Assembly (NCBI GenBank): GCA_028282925.1
Contig: JANQGV010000158.1
Coordinates: 1-62,739, forward strand
From: Thermodesulfobacteriota bacterium
GTDB taxonomy: Bacteria > Desulfobacterota > WTBG01 > CAIYCZ01 > CAIRTM01
DNA: 62,739 nt
Reading direction: 5' to 3'
The notes beneath the pieces are model-generated. The model searched no databases, was not told where the DNA came from, and worked only from the letters and a program-made list of their open reading frames with translations. The translations under genes and the position numbers were made by a program. Of this stretch, positions 1 through 8,869 are shown piece after piece (position 1 is the stretch's first letter; each line of letters begins with the position of its first letter).

Positions 1-41
1 TGCTCTTCAAAAACAGTTCCCACTGTAGCACGGATATCTCT

Positions 42-83
42 GGGAGTAAAAGGGTTAATGGTCCGAAAAAGAGCTTTACTCCC
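42..83. repeat. 9-bp inverted repeat upstream of first gene
   Basis: A perfect 9-bp inverted repeat (GGGAGTAAA at 42-50, TTTACTCCC at 75-83) lies about 125 bases before the first gene. No T-run follows it, so it is not an obvious terminator. It could be an operator or a 5'-leader hairpin. Nothing else is recognised in 1-208. Confidence 0.3.
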
Positions 84-208
84 GGGAACAATATACCGAA
101 AGAGTGCAAAGAAACATCCTTGAAATACGGAAATATTCCATCATAATGTTACTGAGGACCGGAAAGCGTCCGGCCGGACCGAACGACAACACTACGAAAA
201 GGGGGCCT

Positions 209-1672
209 ATGGCCTCTGAAACGAAAACCGCCGGTCTCGTAAGAGCCCTGGTTGCCGTAATCGAAGAAAAGGACGTCTACCTGCGCGGCCATTCCGAACG
301 GGTGGCAAACACATGCTCACAGTTTTTAAAAAAAATCTCCCGCCCTCAAAAAGAAATTGAACAGATTACCCTGGCCGCCCTGTTGCACGACATCGGCATG
401 ATTTATCTGCCCCAGGACCTGCTGGAAAAGCCCGGTCGCCTCTCCGAGGATGAACAGGTCCTGGTCCGGAAACACCCTCTGGTTGCCGAAAGAATTCTTG
501 CCCCCATCGATGCCGTTCATGAAGCTGTTCCCATAATCCGTTCCCACCATGAGGCATATGACGGCAGCGGTTACCCGGAGGGACTTTCCGGCGAGACCAT
601 TCCGCTGGGCGCCCGGATACTAAGCCTTGTAGACGCGTATCATGCCATGACCTCCCCTCGCCCCCACCGTCCGGCCCTGAGCATGGAGGAGGCCCTCGAT
701 CTTCTGAAAAAAGAGTCCGGCCTGCGGTACGACCCCGAACTCATCGAGCCCTTCCAGGAGTTCATACGTACAACAATCGGCACAGCAAGAACGGCCCAGG
801 CTGAAAACAGGCATACTATCGCTGCATCAAGCGACAGACTCTCAACCGCCATTACGGAGATCATGCTCCAGTTCCGGGATGAAAACATCGACTTGCCGGT
901 GCTGCCTCAGATAATACAGCAGACTGAAGAAATCTTAAACCGTTCTGATTCCGGAGCCGACGAACTGGCTCATATCATAGAAAACGATGCGGTTATCTCT
1001 TTCAGGCTGCTTGCTGCAGCCAACTCACCCGTCTATCGGGCTTCGGATAAAATCAGTTCTGTTAAGCAGGCCCTGATGCGCATGGGCATGCAGGAGGCCC
1101 GCAACATCATTGCAGCCATTGCCGCAAAAAACATGTACAGTACCGGACACGCAGCATTCAAAATGCTGCTGGAAAAAATCTGGCTGCATTCCCTGGCGTG
1201 TGCCTATGGCTCACGTGCGCTGGCGCGGGTATTACAATGCGAAGACATAGAAACACATTTTCTCATGGGACTGTTGCATGACATCGGCAAACCCCTGATT
1301 ATCAATGCCCTTACCGAACGGCTGGATGCGGTCGACGGCCTTTCCATTGCCGATGTTGTAAAAAACATTCAGGAGGTTCACTGCCGCTTTGGAAGCATCC
1401 TGCTCCTGCGATGGGGATTCGACAGATCTTTTGTAAAAGTTGCCGAACAGCATGAGGACCCGTCTTTTTTTGCATCAACGAAAAAGGAGGTTCTTATCGT
1501 TAATGTTGCGAATAACGTGACCCGCACCCTGGGCTATAGCCAGTTCGAAGACAAAAACCTTGATCTCCTTGCCCTGCCGTCCGTCCGGGAGTTGGGCCTC
1601 GACAAAGACACCATCGATTACCTGCGCAGTGCCGTACAGTTCATGATGCAGGAAACCGCCACGGTCTTCTAG
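209..1672 (+). CDS. HD-GYP-like plus HDOD domain signalling protein
   Basis: Cytoplasmic signalling protein of about 487 residues. The N-terminal half is an HD phosphohydrolase domain of HD-GYP type: His28, the His60-Asp61 pair in LLHDIGMI, and HHEAYDGSGYP near residues 113-123, which is the GYP signature of cyclic-di-GMP phosphodiesterases. The C-terminal half (about 230-430) is an HDOD domain with its own LLHDIGKP motif. HDOD domains are usually regulatory. The ATG at 209 was chosen because AAAAGGGGG lies 3-8 bases upstream; earlier in-frame starts (GTG 104, ATG 146) lack such a site. The TAG stop is formed by the CTAG end of the following repeat element, so the native C-terminus may have been altered. 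Cyclic-di-GMP hydrolysis is inferred from motif conservation. Confidence 0.85.
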   Translation: MASETKTAGLVRALVAVIEEKDVYLRGHSERVANTCSQFLKKISRPQKEIEQITLAALLHDIGMIYLPQDLLEKPGRLSEDEQVLVRKHPLVAERILAPIDAVHEAVPIIRSHHEAYDGSGYPEGLSGETIPLGARILSLVDAYHAMTSPRPHRPALSMEEALDLLKKESGLRYDPELIEPFQEFIRTTIGTARTAQAENRHTIAASSDRLSTAITEIMLQFRDENIDLPVLPQIIQQTEEILNRSDSGADELAHIIENDAVISFRLLAAANSPVYRASDKISSVKQALMRMGMQEARNIIAAIAAKNMYSTGHAAFKMLLEKIWLHSLACAYGSRALARVLQCEDIETHFLMGLLHDIGKPLIINALTERLDAVDGLSIADVVKNIQEVHCRFGSILLLRWGFDRSFVKVAEQHEDPSFFASTKKEVLIVNVANNVTRTLGYSQFEDKNLDLLALPSVRELGLDKDTIDYLRSAVQFMMQETATVF

Positions 1673-1863
1673 AGCATCTTTCTTTTTTCTGTAGCCCTTA
1701 AATAACAGCACAGGCTGATACGGTGAGAGCAGCCGCGGCAGTGCAAGCGGTGGTTTCTCTCTTGCATCTCCCCTTTCCTGCGAGCACATGGCCGCAGGCA
1801 ATCTAACCGTATCAGCCTGTGCTGTTATTCCCCGCGGCTATAGTATTGTGGAATGTGCTCTAG
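1669..1863. repeat. Repeat family A, copy 1 (MITE-like)
   Basis: A 195-bp element bounded by an 8-bp perfect terminal inverted repeat (CTAGAGCA / TGCTCTAG). It contains a second, 24-bp perfect inverted repeat with arms at 1701-1724 and 1806-1829. A near-identical copy lies at about 56441-56636. No protein is encoded. The left CTAG supplies the stop codon of the upstream gene. It fills most of the 310-base gap before the next gene. Confidence 0.85.
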
Positions 1864-1930
1864 TTCTTTCTTTTTACCCGGCGCACATATGAACCGACAG
1901 GGCTGTCCATGCATTTTTCGAAATGCCCTC

Positions 1931-1986
1931 GGATTGTTGGAGAATATTCAGATACAAGGCGCGTGAAACTCTTTAGAACGAGGCTA
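1931..1986. repeat. Repeat family B, truncated left half (copy 1)
   Basis: This matches the left half of the family B palindrome (GTTGGAGAATATTCAGAT followed by ACAAGGCGCG) seen complete at 5383, 41332, 50620 and 58304. The similarity ends at the stop codon of the minus-strand HD-GYP gene, so the gene's last codon sits on the repeat junction. Confidence 0.75.
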
Positions 1987-3441
1987 TTGAAGCAGGAATT
2001 CCGCCGGCTGGATATTATACGTGGAAGGATGCATACTCTTTACAACAGCGCGCACCGGTTTTCCGGTTTCGGGATTTACTTCGGCAAGATTGACGATCAT
2101 GCTTTTTCTGAAACGCCCCTGCTGGTCGGCCACAAGCAATTGCACCTTCGGCAGGGATCCGTCCGTTTTTTCCGGTGGTTCCATCACCAGACCCATCTCA
2201 CCGGTATCCAGGATAAGCAGAGTCCCCACCGGATACAGGCCCAGCATACCCACAAAAACTTTCAACAGTATCGGATCAAAGTACCTGCCGGACCCATGCA
2301 GCATCAACACCAGCGCCCGGTCCGGACTGTAGGGTTCCTGATACGTGCGTGGCGTGGTCATGGCATCAAAAACATCGGCAATGGTGAGAATCTTTCCGAA
2401 AAAGCTCATCGGCTTCTTTCTCTGTGTCTGGGGATATCCGCTCAGGTCTTCACGCACATGGTGCTCGAAGGGAGGAATAATGATTTTCGACTTCAGTTCA
2501 CGCGACGCCTTGAGCCGCAGAATGTGCCTGACGCTGTTGAGGGGGTGATCCTGCATGACGACAAGCTCGTCCCTGTTGAGCCGTGTGGGCTTGTTTAAAA
2601 CGTCCAGGGGCACTTCTATTTTTCCCAGATCATGAAACAGGCCGCAAACCCCCAGCCGCTCAAGAGATTCCCGAGACAGACCTATACGTTTACCCAGGTA
2701 CATTGCCAGGATGGCGACATTCACAGAGTGACTGAAGGTGTAGTCGTCGTAATCGCGGATAGTGCTCAGTCCCAGCAGAACCGGCTCGTCGACCATGACC
2801 ATATCGACCATATTCTGCACAATCCGAACGGTCTTGCGTGCACCGGCCTGTTTTTTCGACCCGATCCGTTCCGCCACATCTTTAATGGAATTCAGGGTGC
2901 AGGCGTAGGTACGGCGGGCCTTCTTCTTGCGCTCGCGCTCACGCCGTTCCTGATCACTGATCTCTTCCTCTTCCTCGGGCAACTCCTCAATCTCCCTGAC
3001 AATCTCCACCCACGTAATACCGTTTTCTTCCAGCTTTGCTGCAAGCCATTCAAGGGGTGTCGGCTGGCGACCGGCAGCATGCAGCCAACGGGCAAACGTC
3101 ACGGCCTGGTTCAGTAATTCGGGTGTGTTTTTGACGGCGGTTGAGAAACGAAGCCCCTCAATCTGCCTGCTCTGGAAAAACTGCAGCATAGCCTGAATAA
3201 TGCCGGCGGTCTCACGGTGATACGACAACTTTTCATGCTGCAGATAGAACCGTCCGTTGATGACCTGAATGGTAACAACAGGCTCCTCTTCAGACAGCCG
3301 GTCCAGCATCGCGATAAAATTTCCGGCGCACTCGACCAGGATCTGGTTATTGTCCTGATGGATTTTGGCCATCTGGATCAGACGGTTGTAGGCGATAAAA
3401 AACTGTTCCCGAATTTTAATCAGTTGGCCTGTATCAGACAT
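1984..3441 (-). CDS. HD-GYP domain phosphodiesterase
   Basis: A 485-residue cytoplasmic protein. Residues 1-215 are a helical region with a charged segment (about 155-175, rich in Glu/Arg/Lys). Residues about 225-420 are an HD-GYP domain with HSVNVA (His238), FHDLGK (His270-Asp271) and HHVREDLSGYP (327-337). Canonical HD-GYP enzymes have HHE and DGSGYP; here the Glu is Val and the Gly before SGYP is Leu, so metal-site geometry or activity could differ. The ATG at 3441 overlaps the stop of the upstream HEAT-repeat gene by 8 bases (ATGTCTGA), which implies translational coupling and a shared signalling job. The stop codon lies on the edge of a truncated repeat B. c-di-GMP is the family substrate; this is not shown for this protein. 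Confidence 0.85.
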   Translation of the reverse strand: MSDTGQLIKIREQFFIAYNRLIQMAKIHQDNNQILVECAGNFIAMLDRLSEEEPVVTIQVINGRFYLQHEKLSYHRETAGIIQAMLQFFQSRQIEGLRFSTAVKNTPELLNQAVTFARWLHAAGRQPTPLEWLAAKLEENGITWVEIVREIEELPEEEEEISDQERRERERKKKARRTYACTLNSIKDVAERIGSKKQAGARKTVRIVQNMVDMVMVDEPVLLGLSTIRDYDDYTFSHSVNVAILAMYLGKRIGLSRESLERLGVCGLFHDLGKIEVPLDVLNKPTRLNRDELVVMQDHPLNSVRHILRLKASRELKSKIIIPPFEHHVREDLSGYPQTQRKKPMSFFGKILTIADVFDAMTTPRTYQEPYSPDRALVLMLHGSGRYFDPILLKVFVGMLGLYPVGTLLILDTGEMGLVMEPPEKTDGSLPKVQLLVADQQGRFRKSMIVNLAEVNPETGKPVRAVVKSMHPSTYNIQPAEFLLQ

Positions 3442-5206
3442 GTTGTTTCCCTGCCGCAGTGACTGTTTTTGTTTTTTCCAAAGCTTTGCGGACCGCCCGC
3501 CGGACCGTTGGATACCAGCTCTTTTCGGCTTTTTCCAGGATCGTCCGGGCACTCTCCTGATTCATGGTATGCATGGCGATCGCTGCGCACTGGCGGGTAA
3601 AAGAGCGTTTATAGCCGAAGTACAGCGGCCTGCCCAACAGCAGCTCCCGCAGGTACGGCAGAGACAGAGAGGAGCCGCACCGGCCCAGGGCCCGGAAGCA
3701 GTCAAGGACATGCTGCCGGCTCTTCACCTTCGTTTTACCCTTTCTGAGGTACTCGAGCAACAATGCTTCGGCATCGGCGTTGCGCTGCTGACTGAAATAA
3801 AGAAGCGTCTGGCGCCGAACAGCTTCTTCCGGATCTTCAATAAGGTGGAACAGCGCCGTGAACATATCCGGCTCACGGTCTGAAAGAACCCTGACCGCAT
3901 CTCTGCGAACCCGTGCCGAACCATGCCCGGTCATACGCATAAGAAGCTGGGATGACCGCTCCCCTTTTATGCGCCCCAGAATCAAAACCAGCCGGTGCAC
4001 CAGTGCTTCATCTTTATTTTCAAGAAGCTGTTCCAGGGGGGTTAAATCCCGTGCGGACAGGGATGCAATCACGTCGATAAGCTGCTCGCGCACCCAGGCC
4101 TCCTCCGCCTGTTGCAGCAAAGGCCCCAGGGCAAGCACGGCTTTGGGGGGCAACAGCACCAGCATACCCCCCAGCACCTTTTTTTGCTCTGCATCTTTCC
4201 CCTTAAGCATATGCCACGAGTGATGCAGTATTTCCAGAAAAGCCGGAGATGCAATGTCATCAAAAAAGCGGTGCAGCAAGGGTACCGCCCAGGGTTTCTG
4301 TATTTCAAATGACAACGACAGTCCATACATACGCTCCAGGAACCGGTATGCCCGCTGAAATTCCCCCTGCTCCAGGATATACCGCAGTTCATCTTCCAGG
4401 TACTCAAGAATAACCGGGGCATCCTCCTCAACCGTCTCTTCCCTGACGACTATCAACATGATGATGTCGATAACATCCATGAAGGCCTCGGGGTCGTCCT
4501 GGTGTTCCGTTTCATATACCATTTTTTGCAGGGTCTTCATTTCCTCATCCGACAATTCCCACAAAGCACGGTCCATTTTCAGGTTCGGCACATTCGGCAT
4601 ATTGTACGTCCTGGCATCTTCGTCGTCCATCGCAGGCTGTTCACCCCCTTCTTCCTGCGCTGTGTCTTCCGCTTTTTCTTCGCCCAAACTCAGGTCCGCA
4701 AAGCTGATAAGCGCTTCGCTGTCTGAAAATCCGTCGTCTGCTTCATACCGGATATGGGGGAAATTGGCTTCCCACAGGGTCGTCACCAGATCGGCGTCGG
4801 CATCTTCATGGGGAGCCCTGAACTCATTCAGTATCTTGAAAAAACCGGAAACCTCCTCTGCCGAAAGATCGTTTTGAAACTCAACCCAGTGCACACCGTC
4901 GCGAAACAGGGTAAAGGGCAGGCTGCCCTCTGCCGGGGGCTCGGAATGCACGACTTCTCCCTGGTACAGCAGTTCGTCCTTTTTAACATCAATCCGAAAA
5001 TTGCCGATGTCGCTCAAAAAGCGGTCCAGGTTGGCTTTCACATTGGAAAGCGTTTTTTTACAGATTTCATGGTGGGAGGGATACAGAGCATAGTTCTTCA
5101 TTGCGATCAAAAATGATGCCAGCACGCTTTTAACCGACAGCAGTTCCTTCGGATCCGGCCCGGTTGTGTCTCTCTGGTCCTGTTTTCCTTGAACAGTAGT
5201 ACTCAT
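3434..5206 (-). CDS. HEAT-repeat protein coupled to HD-GYP gene
   Basis: A 590-residue protein without a signal peptide. The N-terminal about 180 residues form a mixed domain beginning with a helix around SVLASFLIAMKNYALYP. An acidic, low-complexity linker follows (about 175-205). The C-terminal half (about 340-580) consists of short alpha-helical repeats of HEAT/PBS-lyase type, for example LLEYLRKGKTKVKSRQHVLD and RRDAVRVLSDREPDMFTALF. Such scaffolds mediate protein-protein contact. The 8-base overlap with the downstream HD-GYP gene suggests it controls or localises that enzyme; this is an inference from gene order. The start at 5206 has a weak GGAA site upstream. Confidence 0.75.
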   Translation of the reverse strand: MSTTVQGKQDQRDTTGPDPKELLSVKSVLASFLIAMKNYALYPSHHEICKKTLSNVKANLDRFLSDIGNFRIDVKKDELLYQGEVVHSEPPAEGSLPFTLFRDGVHWVEFQNDLSAEEVSGFFKILNEFRAPHEDADADLVTTLWEANFPHIRYEADDGFSDSEALISFADLSLGEEKAEDTAQEEGGEQPAMDDEDARTYNMPNVPNLKMDRALWELSDEEMKTLQKMVYETEHQDDPEAFMDVIDIIMLIVVREETVEEDAPVILEYLEDELRYILEQGEFQRAYRFLERMYGLSLSFEIQKPWAVPLLHRFFDDIASPAFLEILHHSWHMLKGKDAEQKKVLGGMLVLLPPKAVLALGPLLQQAEEAWVREQLIDVIASLSARDLTPLEQLLENKDEALVHRLVLILGRIKGERSSQLLMRMTGHGSARVRRDAVRVLSDREPDMFTALFHLIEDPEEAVRRQTLLYFSQQRNADAEALLLEYLRKGKTKVKSRQHVLDCFRALGRCGSSLSLPYLRELLLGRPLYFGYKRSFTRQCAAIAMHTMNQESARTILEKAEKSWYPTVRRAVRKALEKTKTVTAAGKQHV

Positions 5207-5382
5207 AATTATTCCATGAAGAGATGTGTATGCATTATTATATATTCGCCCATTTGCGGTATTGAATTAAGTAAAAAATTAAAAAAAGGGGGTTCTGGCT
5301 AACTCACTTAAATTGCTTATATATTTCTTTCATCCTCTGGTCTCTTATTGAAGCATCATGTCGGAAAATCCGCGTACCATGA

Positions 5383-5507
5383 GGCTGTTGGAGAATGTTC
5401 AGATACAAGGCACGCGAAAGAAAACCTTTGGAATGAGGCGTACTTGGTTGTACGCCGCAGTGACAAAGGATGAACGCAACGCAGGAGATGGACGTTCTCC
5501 GACAGCC
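5383..5507. repeat. Repeat family B, full copy 2
   Basis: A 125-bp palindromic element. Its left end GGCTGTTGGAGAATGTTC pairs with the right end GACGTTCTCCGACAGCC, and an inner hairpin GCGTAC-ttggtt-GTACGC sits between. It lies in the 372-base gap between the divergent HEAT-repeat and recC genes. The rest of that gap is AT-rich with no recognised feature. Confidence 0.85.
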
Positions 5508-5578
5508 CCCTAGAATCTTGACCAGAGGGCCGCAATAGTATAAAACTGTACTTCTTGTTACCTTTTGAGCGCACATCG

Positions 5579-8500
5579 ATGACTTTACAACTCCATACCA
5601 GCAACCGCCTTGAACTGCTGGCTGAAAAGCTGGCGGAAAGCATCAGCACGGATCCTCTCCCGCCCCTGCAGCCCGAAACCATCGTGGTTCAGAGCAAAGG
5701 TATGGAACACTGGCTGAAACTGGAAATTGCCCGCCAAAACGGTATTTGCGCCAACATAGACTTCCCCTTTCCACGGTCGTTTACCTACAGGATGTTCGGC
5801 ACGGTATTGGATCTGCCGGAGGAAACGCCTTTCTCGCCCGAAGACATGACCTGGCAGGTCATGCAGGCCCTGCCCGAACTCTTGAACACCTCCCCGTTTG
5901 CAATGCTCAAGCACTACCTCTCGGATGATAATTCTGAAGAAAAGCGATACCGGCTTGCCGAAAAAATCGCCCGGGCCTTTGATCAATATCTGGTATACCG
6001 GCCCGACATTATCAACGACTGGGACCGTGGTAAAAACACCATTGCTGAAAAAATCCCCCACAGTCAATGGCAGTTCATCCTGTGGCAACGAATAACGGAG
6101 GGAACGTCCCCTGCCTTGCACCATGCCGCCGTAAAAGAGTCTTTCATCTCCTGCCTGCGTGATAACGATTTTCGCGGCACCGTGCCGCGCCGCATTTTCG
6201 TGTTCGGCATCCCCACCCTGCCGCCGTTTTATATCGATGTTCTTATGGCCCTGGCGGAAATAAGCGACATACACTTCTTCTACCTCAATCCCTGCCGGGA
6301 GTACTGGGAATACGCGTATACCGAAAAAGAGATCGAACGCTTCAAACGCACCGGTCTTTCTGCTGAGGACCTCTACTTCGAATCGGGAAACCCCTTGCTT
6401 GCATCCATGGGAACCTGCGGACGCGAGTTTTTCAGCCTGATACTCAGTACTGCGGGTGATACCGGAACGAACCTGTTCCAGGACCCCGGACAGCACAGCC
6501 TGCTTGCCCGCCTGCAATCCGATATACTGAACATGACTTCCCGCACAGCGACGGACCCCGGCAACACGCCTCTGCCTCAAACCGACCGTTCTTTCCAGAT
6601 GCATGCCTGTCACAGCCCCATGCGCGAAGTTGAGGTGCTGTACGACAACCTGCTGCGCTTTTTCGACGACATACCGGGACTGCTCCCAAAAGACATTCTC
6701 GTCATGACTCCCGACATCGCCACCTATGCCCCCCTGGTCCAGGCGGTCTTCGACGCCCCTGACCATGAGGAGACCCACATCCCGTATTCCATTACCGACA
6801 AAAGCCTGCGCCGCAACAGTTCCATTGCCGATACCTTTCTGTCGGTTGTAACCCTTGACCGGCAGCGCTTTACCTCAACCGCGGTATTGGACATACTGGA
6901 AAATGGGGCGGTCTACCAAAAATTCGGACTGGCCGAAAGCGACCTCGAATTGATTCGCCACTGGGTTAGGGAAACCGGTATATGCTGGGGTATCGACGGT
7001 GAATACCGTCGAGGGCTTGGTCTGCCCCCGTTTCGGGATAATACCTGGCAGTCCGGCCGCGAGCGGCTCCTGCTCGGATACACCCTGCCGGAAACGGAAC
7101 AGAAAACGCTTTTTGCCGGAAGACTGCCCTTCGGCGAAATAGAGGGCGGCCATGCCGCGATACTGGGCGCCTTTTCGCGTTTTCTGGATGTACTCTTCAC
7201 ATGCACTGCGGCTCTGCAAAAGAGACAATCACTTACCGCCTGGAGCCGGGAACTCCGGAATATGCTCGATTCACTTTTCTACTGCGACGAGCACACAGAG
7301 CACGAACTAAAAACCGTTCGTGACGTTCTCTGCGACAAGGGGCTGGCTGCCGTTGCCGCCCGCACAGGATACAGCGACGACGTTTCCCCCGCCGTTGTTC
7401 AGCGGTATCTTACCTCAAAGCTCGAACACGACAGTATATCACATGGTTTTATCAGCTCAGGGGTCACGTTTTGCACCATGCTGCCCATGCGCAGCATTCC
7501 ATTCAGAGTGATCTATATGCTGGGCATGAACGACGGCGATTATCCCCGAACCGCCTCCGCCCCTGGTTTCGACCTGATACAACAGCAGCGCCGGCTGTGC
7601 GACCGCTCAAAACGCTACGAAGACCGCTATCTGTTTCTTGAAACCGTACTGTCGGCCCGAGACTGCCTGATAATCAGTTACATAGGACAAAGCAGCAAGG
7701 ACAACACCGAACTGCCTCCTTCTGTGCTCGTCAGCGAGTTGTGCGACTACTGCGATCAGTCTTTCAGCGTGGAAGGGTCCGCCGCATGCCGCGACCATAT
7801 CGTGCACAGACACCCGCTGCAGCCTTTCAGCAGTTCATATTTCAAGGCCGGCTCGCACCTTCTCAGCTATTCGGAAGAAAACTGTCTGGCATGTACCGCT
7901 GCTTTGAAAGCCGGACCGCCGGAACCTTTTATCAACACGCCGCTTCCCCCCGTGCCGCCGCAGACCGTACAAAATATCGGTATTGCGGATCTCCTTATGT
8001 TTTTTTCCAATCCGTGTGCCTTTCTGCTGCAGCACAGGCTCTCTCTTTTTCTCGGCGGCGAAGGTACGATTACCACCGAGGAGCGGGAGCCTTTCACACT
8101 GGACCGGCTGCAGCAGTATCAACTCAGGCAACAACTGACCAAGGCGAGCCTGCACAAAACTCATACAGAATCCTGGGCCGAAGCACTCCAGGCCGCGGGC
8201 AAACTGCCCCACGGACCGGGCGGGGCTGCTGCATTCGGAGCATGCAGTCATGAGGCCGCTCTATTCTCGGAAACGGTTTTACAGCATACCGGTGGAGCCG
8301 CCCCGGACACCACCGACGTACACATATCGCTTGATAGCCCGAAAATCGGTTTGTGCGGTATTCTTGACAACCTGTTTCCTACCGGCCAGATTTTTTTCAG
8401 GAGCGCGGCCGTCAAAACCCGCGACATCTTAAAGGCCTGGATCAGGCACCTCCTCCTGAACGCATCGGACATCCCCGGTACCCCGGCCACCACCACTGTG

Positions 8501-8869
8501 CTCGGCACCGATACGGTCTGGGCGTTCAACGCAATACCGCTCCGGGAATCACGCCGCCTGCTCGGTGACCTTGCCGGCCTGTACCTGAGGGGATTAACGG
8601 AACCGCTCTGCTTTTTTCCCGATACCTCCTGTACCTATGCTGAGCTCGTTCTACGGAACGGCAACGCCGACACAGCTCTGAAAGCCGCCCGGGACCGCGC
8701 CTGGCATAATACCTTTTTTGGCAACGGTGAATCCCGAGACAGCTATGTCCGCCTCTGTTTTGGCGGCGAGTTACCCGAATCCGATGACTTTAAAACAACA
8801 GCCCTTACCGTTTTTGAGCCGCTGTTTAACCATACAGCCGGAGAGGAGCAGCCGAATGCAGCCACTTGA
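5579..8869 (+). CDS. recC: Exodeoxyribonuclease V subunit gamma (RecC)
   Basis: About 1096 residues, the usual RecC length. RecC recognises Chi and splits the duplex in the RecBCD helicase-nuclease that processes double-strand ends. The N-terminus (VVQSKGMEHWLKLEIARQNG, then DFPFPRSFTYRMFG) is typical of RecC, as is the central block VIYMLGMNDGDYPR near residue 645. The degenerate helicase fold lacks a Walker A motif, as expected. The ATG at 5579 was chosen over the upstream TTG because the family starts with this segment. The gene overlaps recB by 14 bases, so the two are translationally coupled. recD follows after a repeat. Confidence 0.93.
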   Translation: MTLQLHTSNRLELLAEKLAESISTDPLPPLQPETIVVQSKGMEHWLKLEIARQNGICANIDFPFPRSFTYRMFGTVLDLPEETPFSPEDMTWQVMQALPELLNTSPFAMLKHYLSDDNSEEKRYRLAEKIARAFDQYLVYRPDIINDWDRGKNTIAEKIPHSQWQFILWQRITEGTSPALHHAAVKESFISCLRDNDFRGTVPRRIFVFGIPTLPPFYIDVLMALAEISDIHFFYLNPCREYWEYAYTEKEIERFKRTGLSAEDLYFESGNPLLASMGTCGREFFSLILSTAGDTGTNLFQDPGQHSLLARLQSDILNMTSRTATDPGNTPLPQTDRSFQMHACHSPMREVEVLYDNLLRFFDDIPGLLPKDILVMTPDIATYAPLVQAVFDAPDHEETHIPYSITDKSLRRNSSIADTFLSVVTLDRQRFTSTAVLDILENGAVYQKFGLAESDLELIRHWVRETGICWGIDGEYRRGLGLPPFRDNTWQSGRERLLLGYTLPETEQKTLFAGRLPFGEIEGGHAAILGAFSRFLDVLFTCTAALQKRQSLTAWSRELRNMLDSLFYCDEHTEHELKTVRDVLCDKGLAAVAARTGYSDDVSPAVVQRYLTSKLEHDSISHGFISSGVTFCTMLPMRSIPFRVIYMLGMNDGDYPRTASAPGFDLIQQQRRLCDRSKRYEDRYLFLETVLSARDCLIISYIGQSSKDNTELPPSVLVSELCDYCDQSFSVEGSAACRDHIVHRHPLQPFSSSYFKAGSHLLSYSEENCLACTAALKAGPPEPFINTPLPPVPPQTVQNIGIADLLMFFSNPCAFLLQHRLSLFLGGEGTITTEEREPFTLDRLQQYQLRQQLTKASLHKTHTESWAEALQAAGKLPHGPGGAAAFGACSHEAALFSETVLQHTGGAAPDTTDVHISLDSPKIGLCGILDNLFPTGQIFFRSAAVKTRDILKAWIRHLLLNASDIPGTPATTTVLGTDTVWAFNAIPLRESRRLLGDLAGLYLRGLTEPLCFFPDTSCTYAELVLRNGNADTALKAARDRAWHNTFFGNGESRDSYVRLCFGGELPESDDFKTTALTVFEPLFNHTAGEEQPNAAT

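Noticed and set aside
1909-2598. Frame of 229 codons opposite the HD-GYP gene
   Set aside because: It is antisense to a well-supported HD-GYP gene and begins within a repeat.
5585-6778. Long antisense frame (397 codons) inside recC
   Set aside because: recC is clearly coding on the other strand; strong G/C third-position bias produces such shadows.
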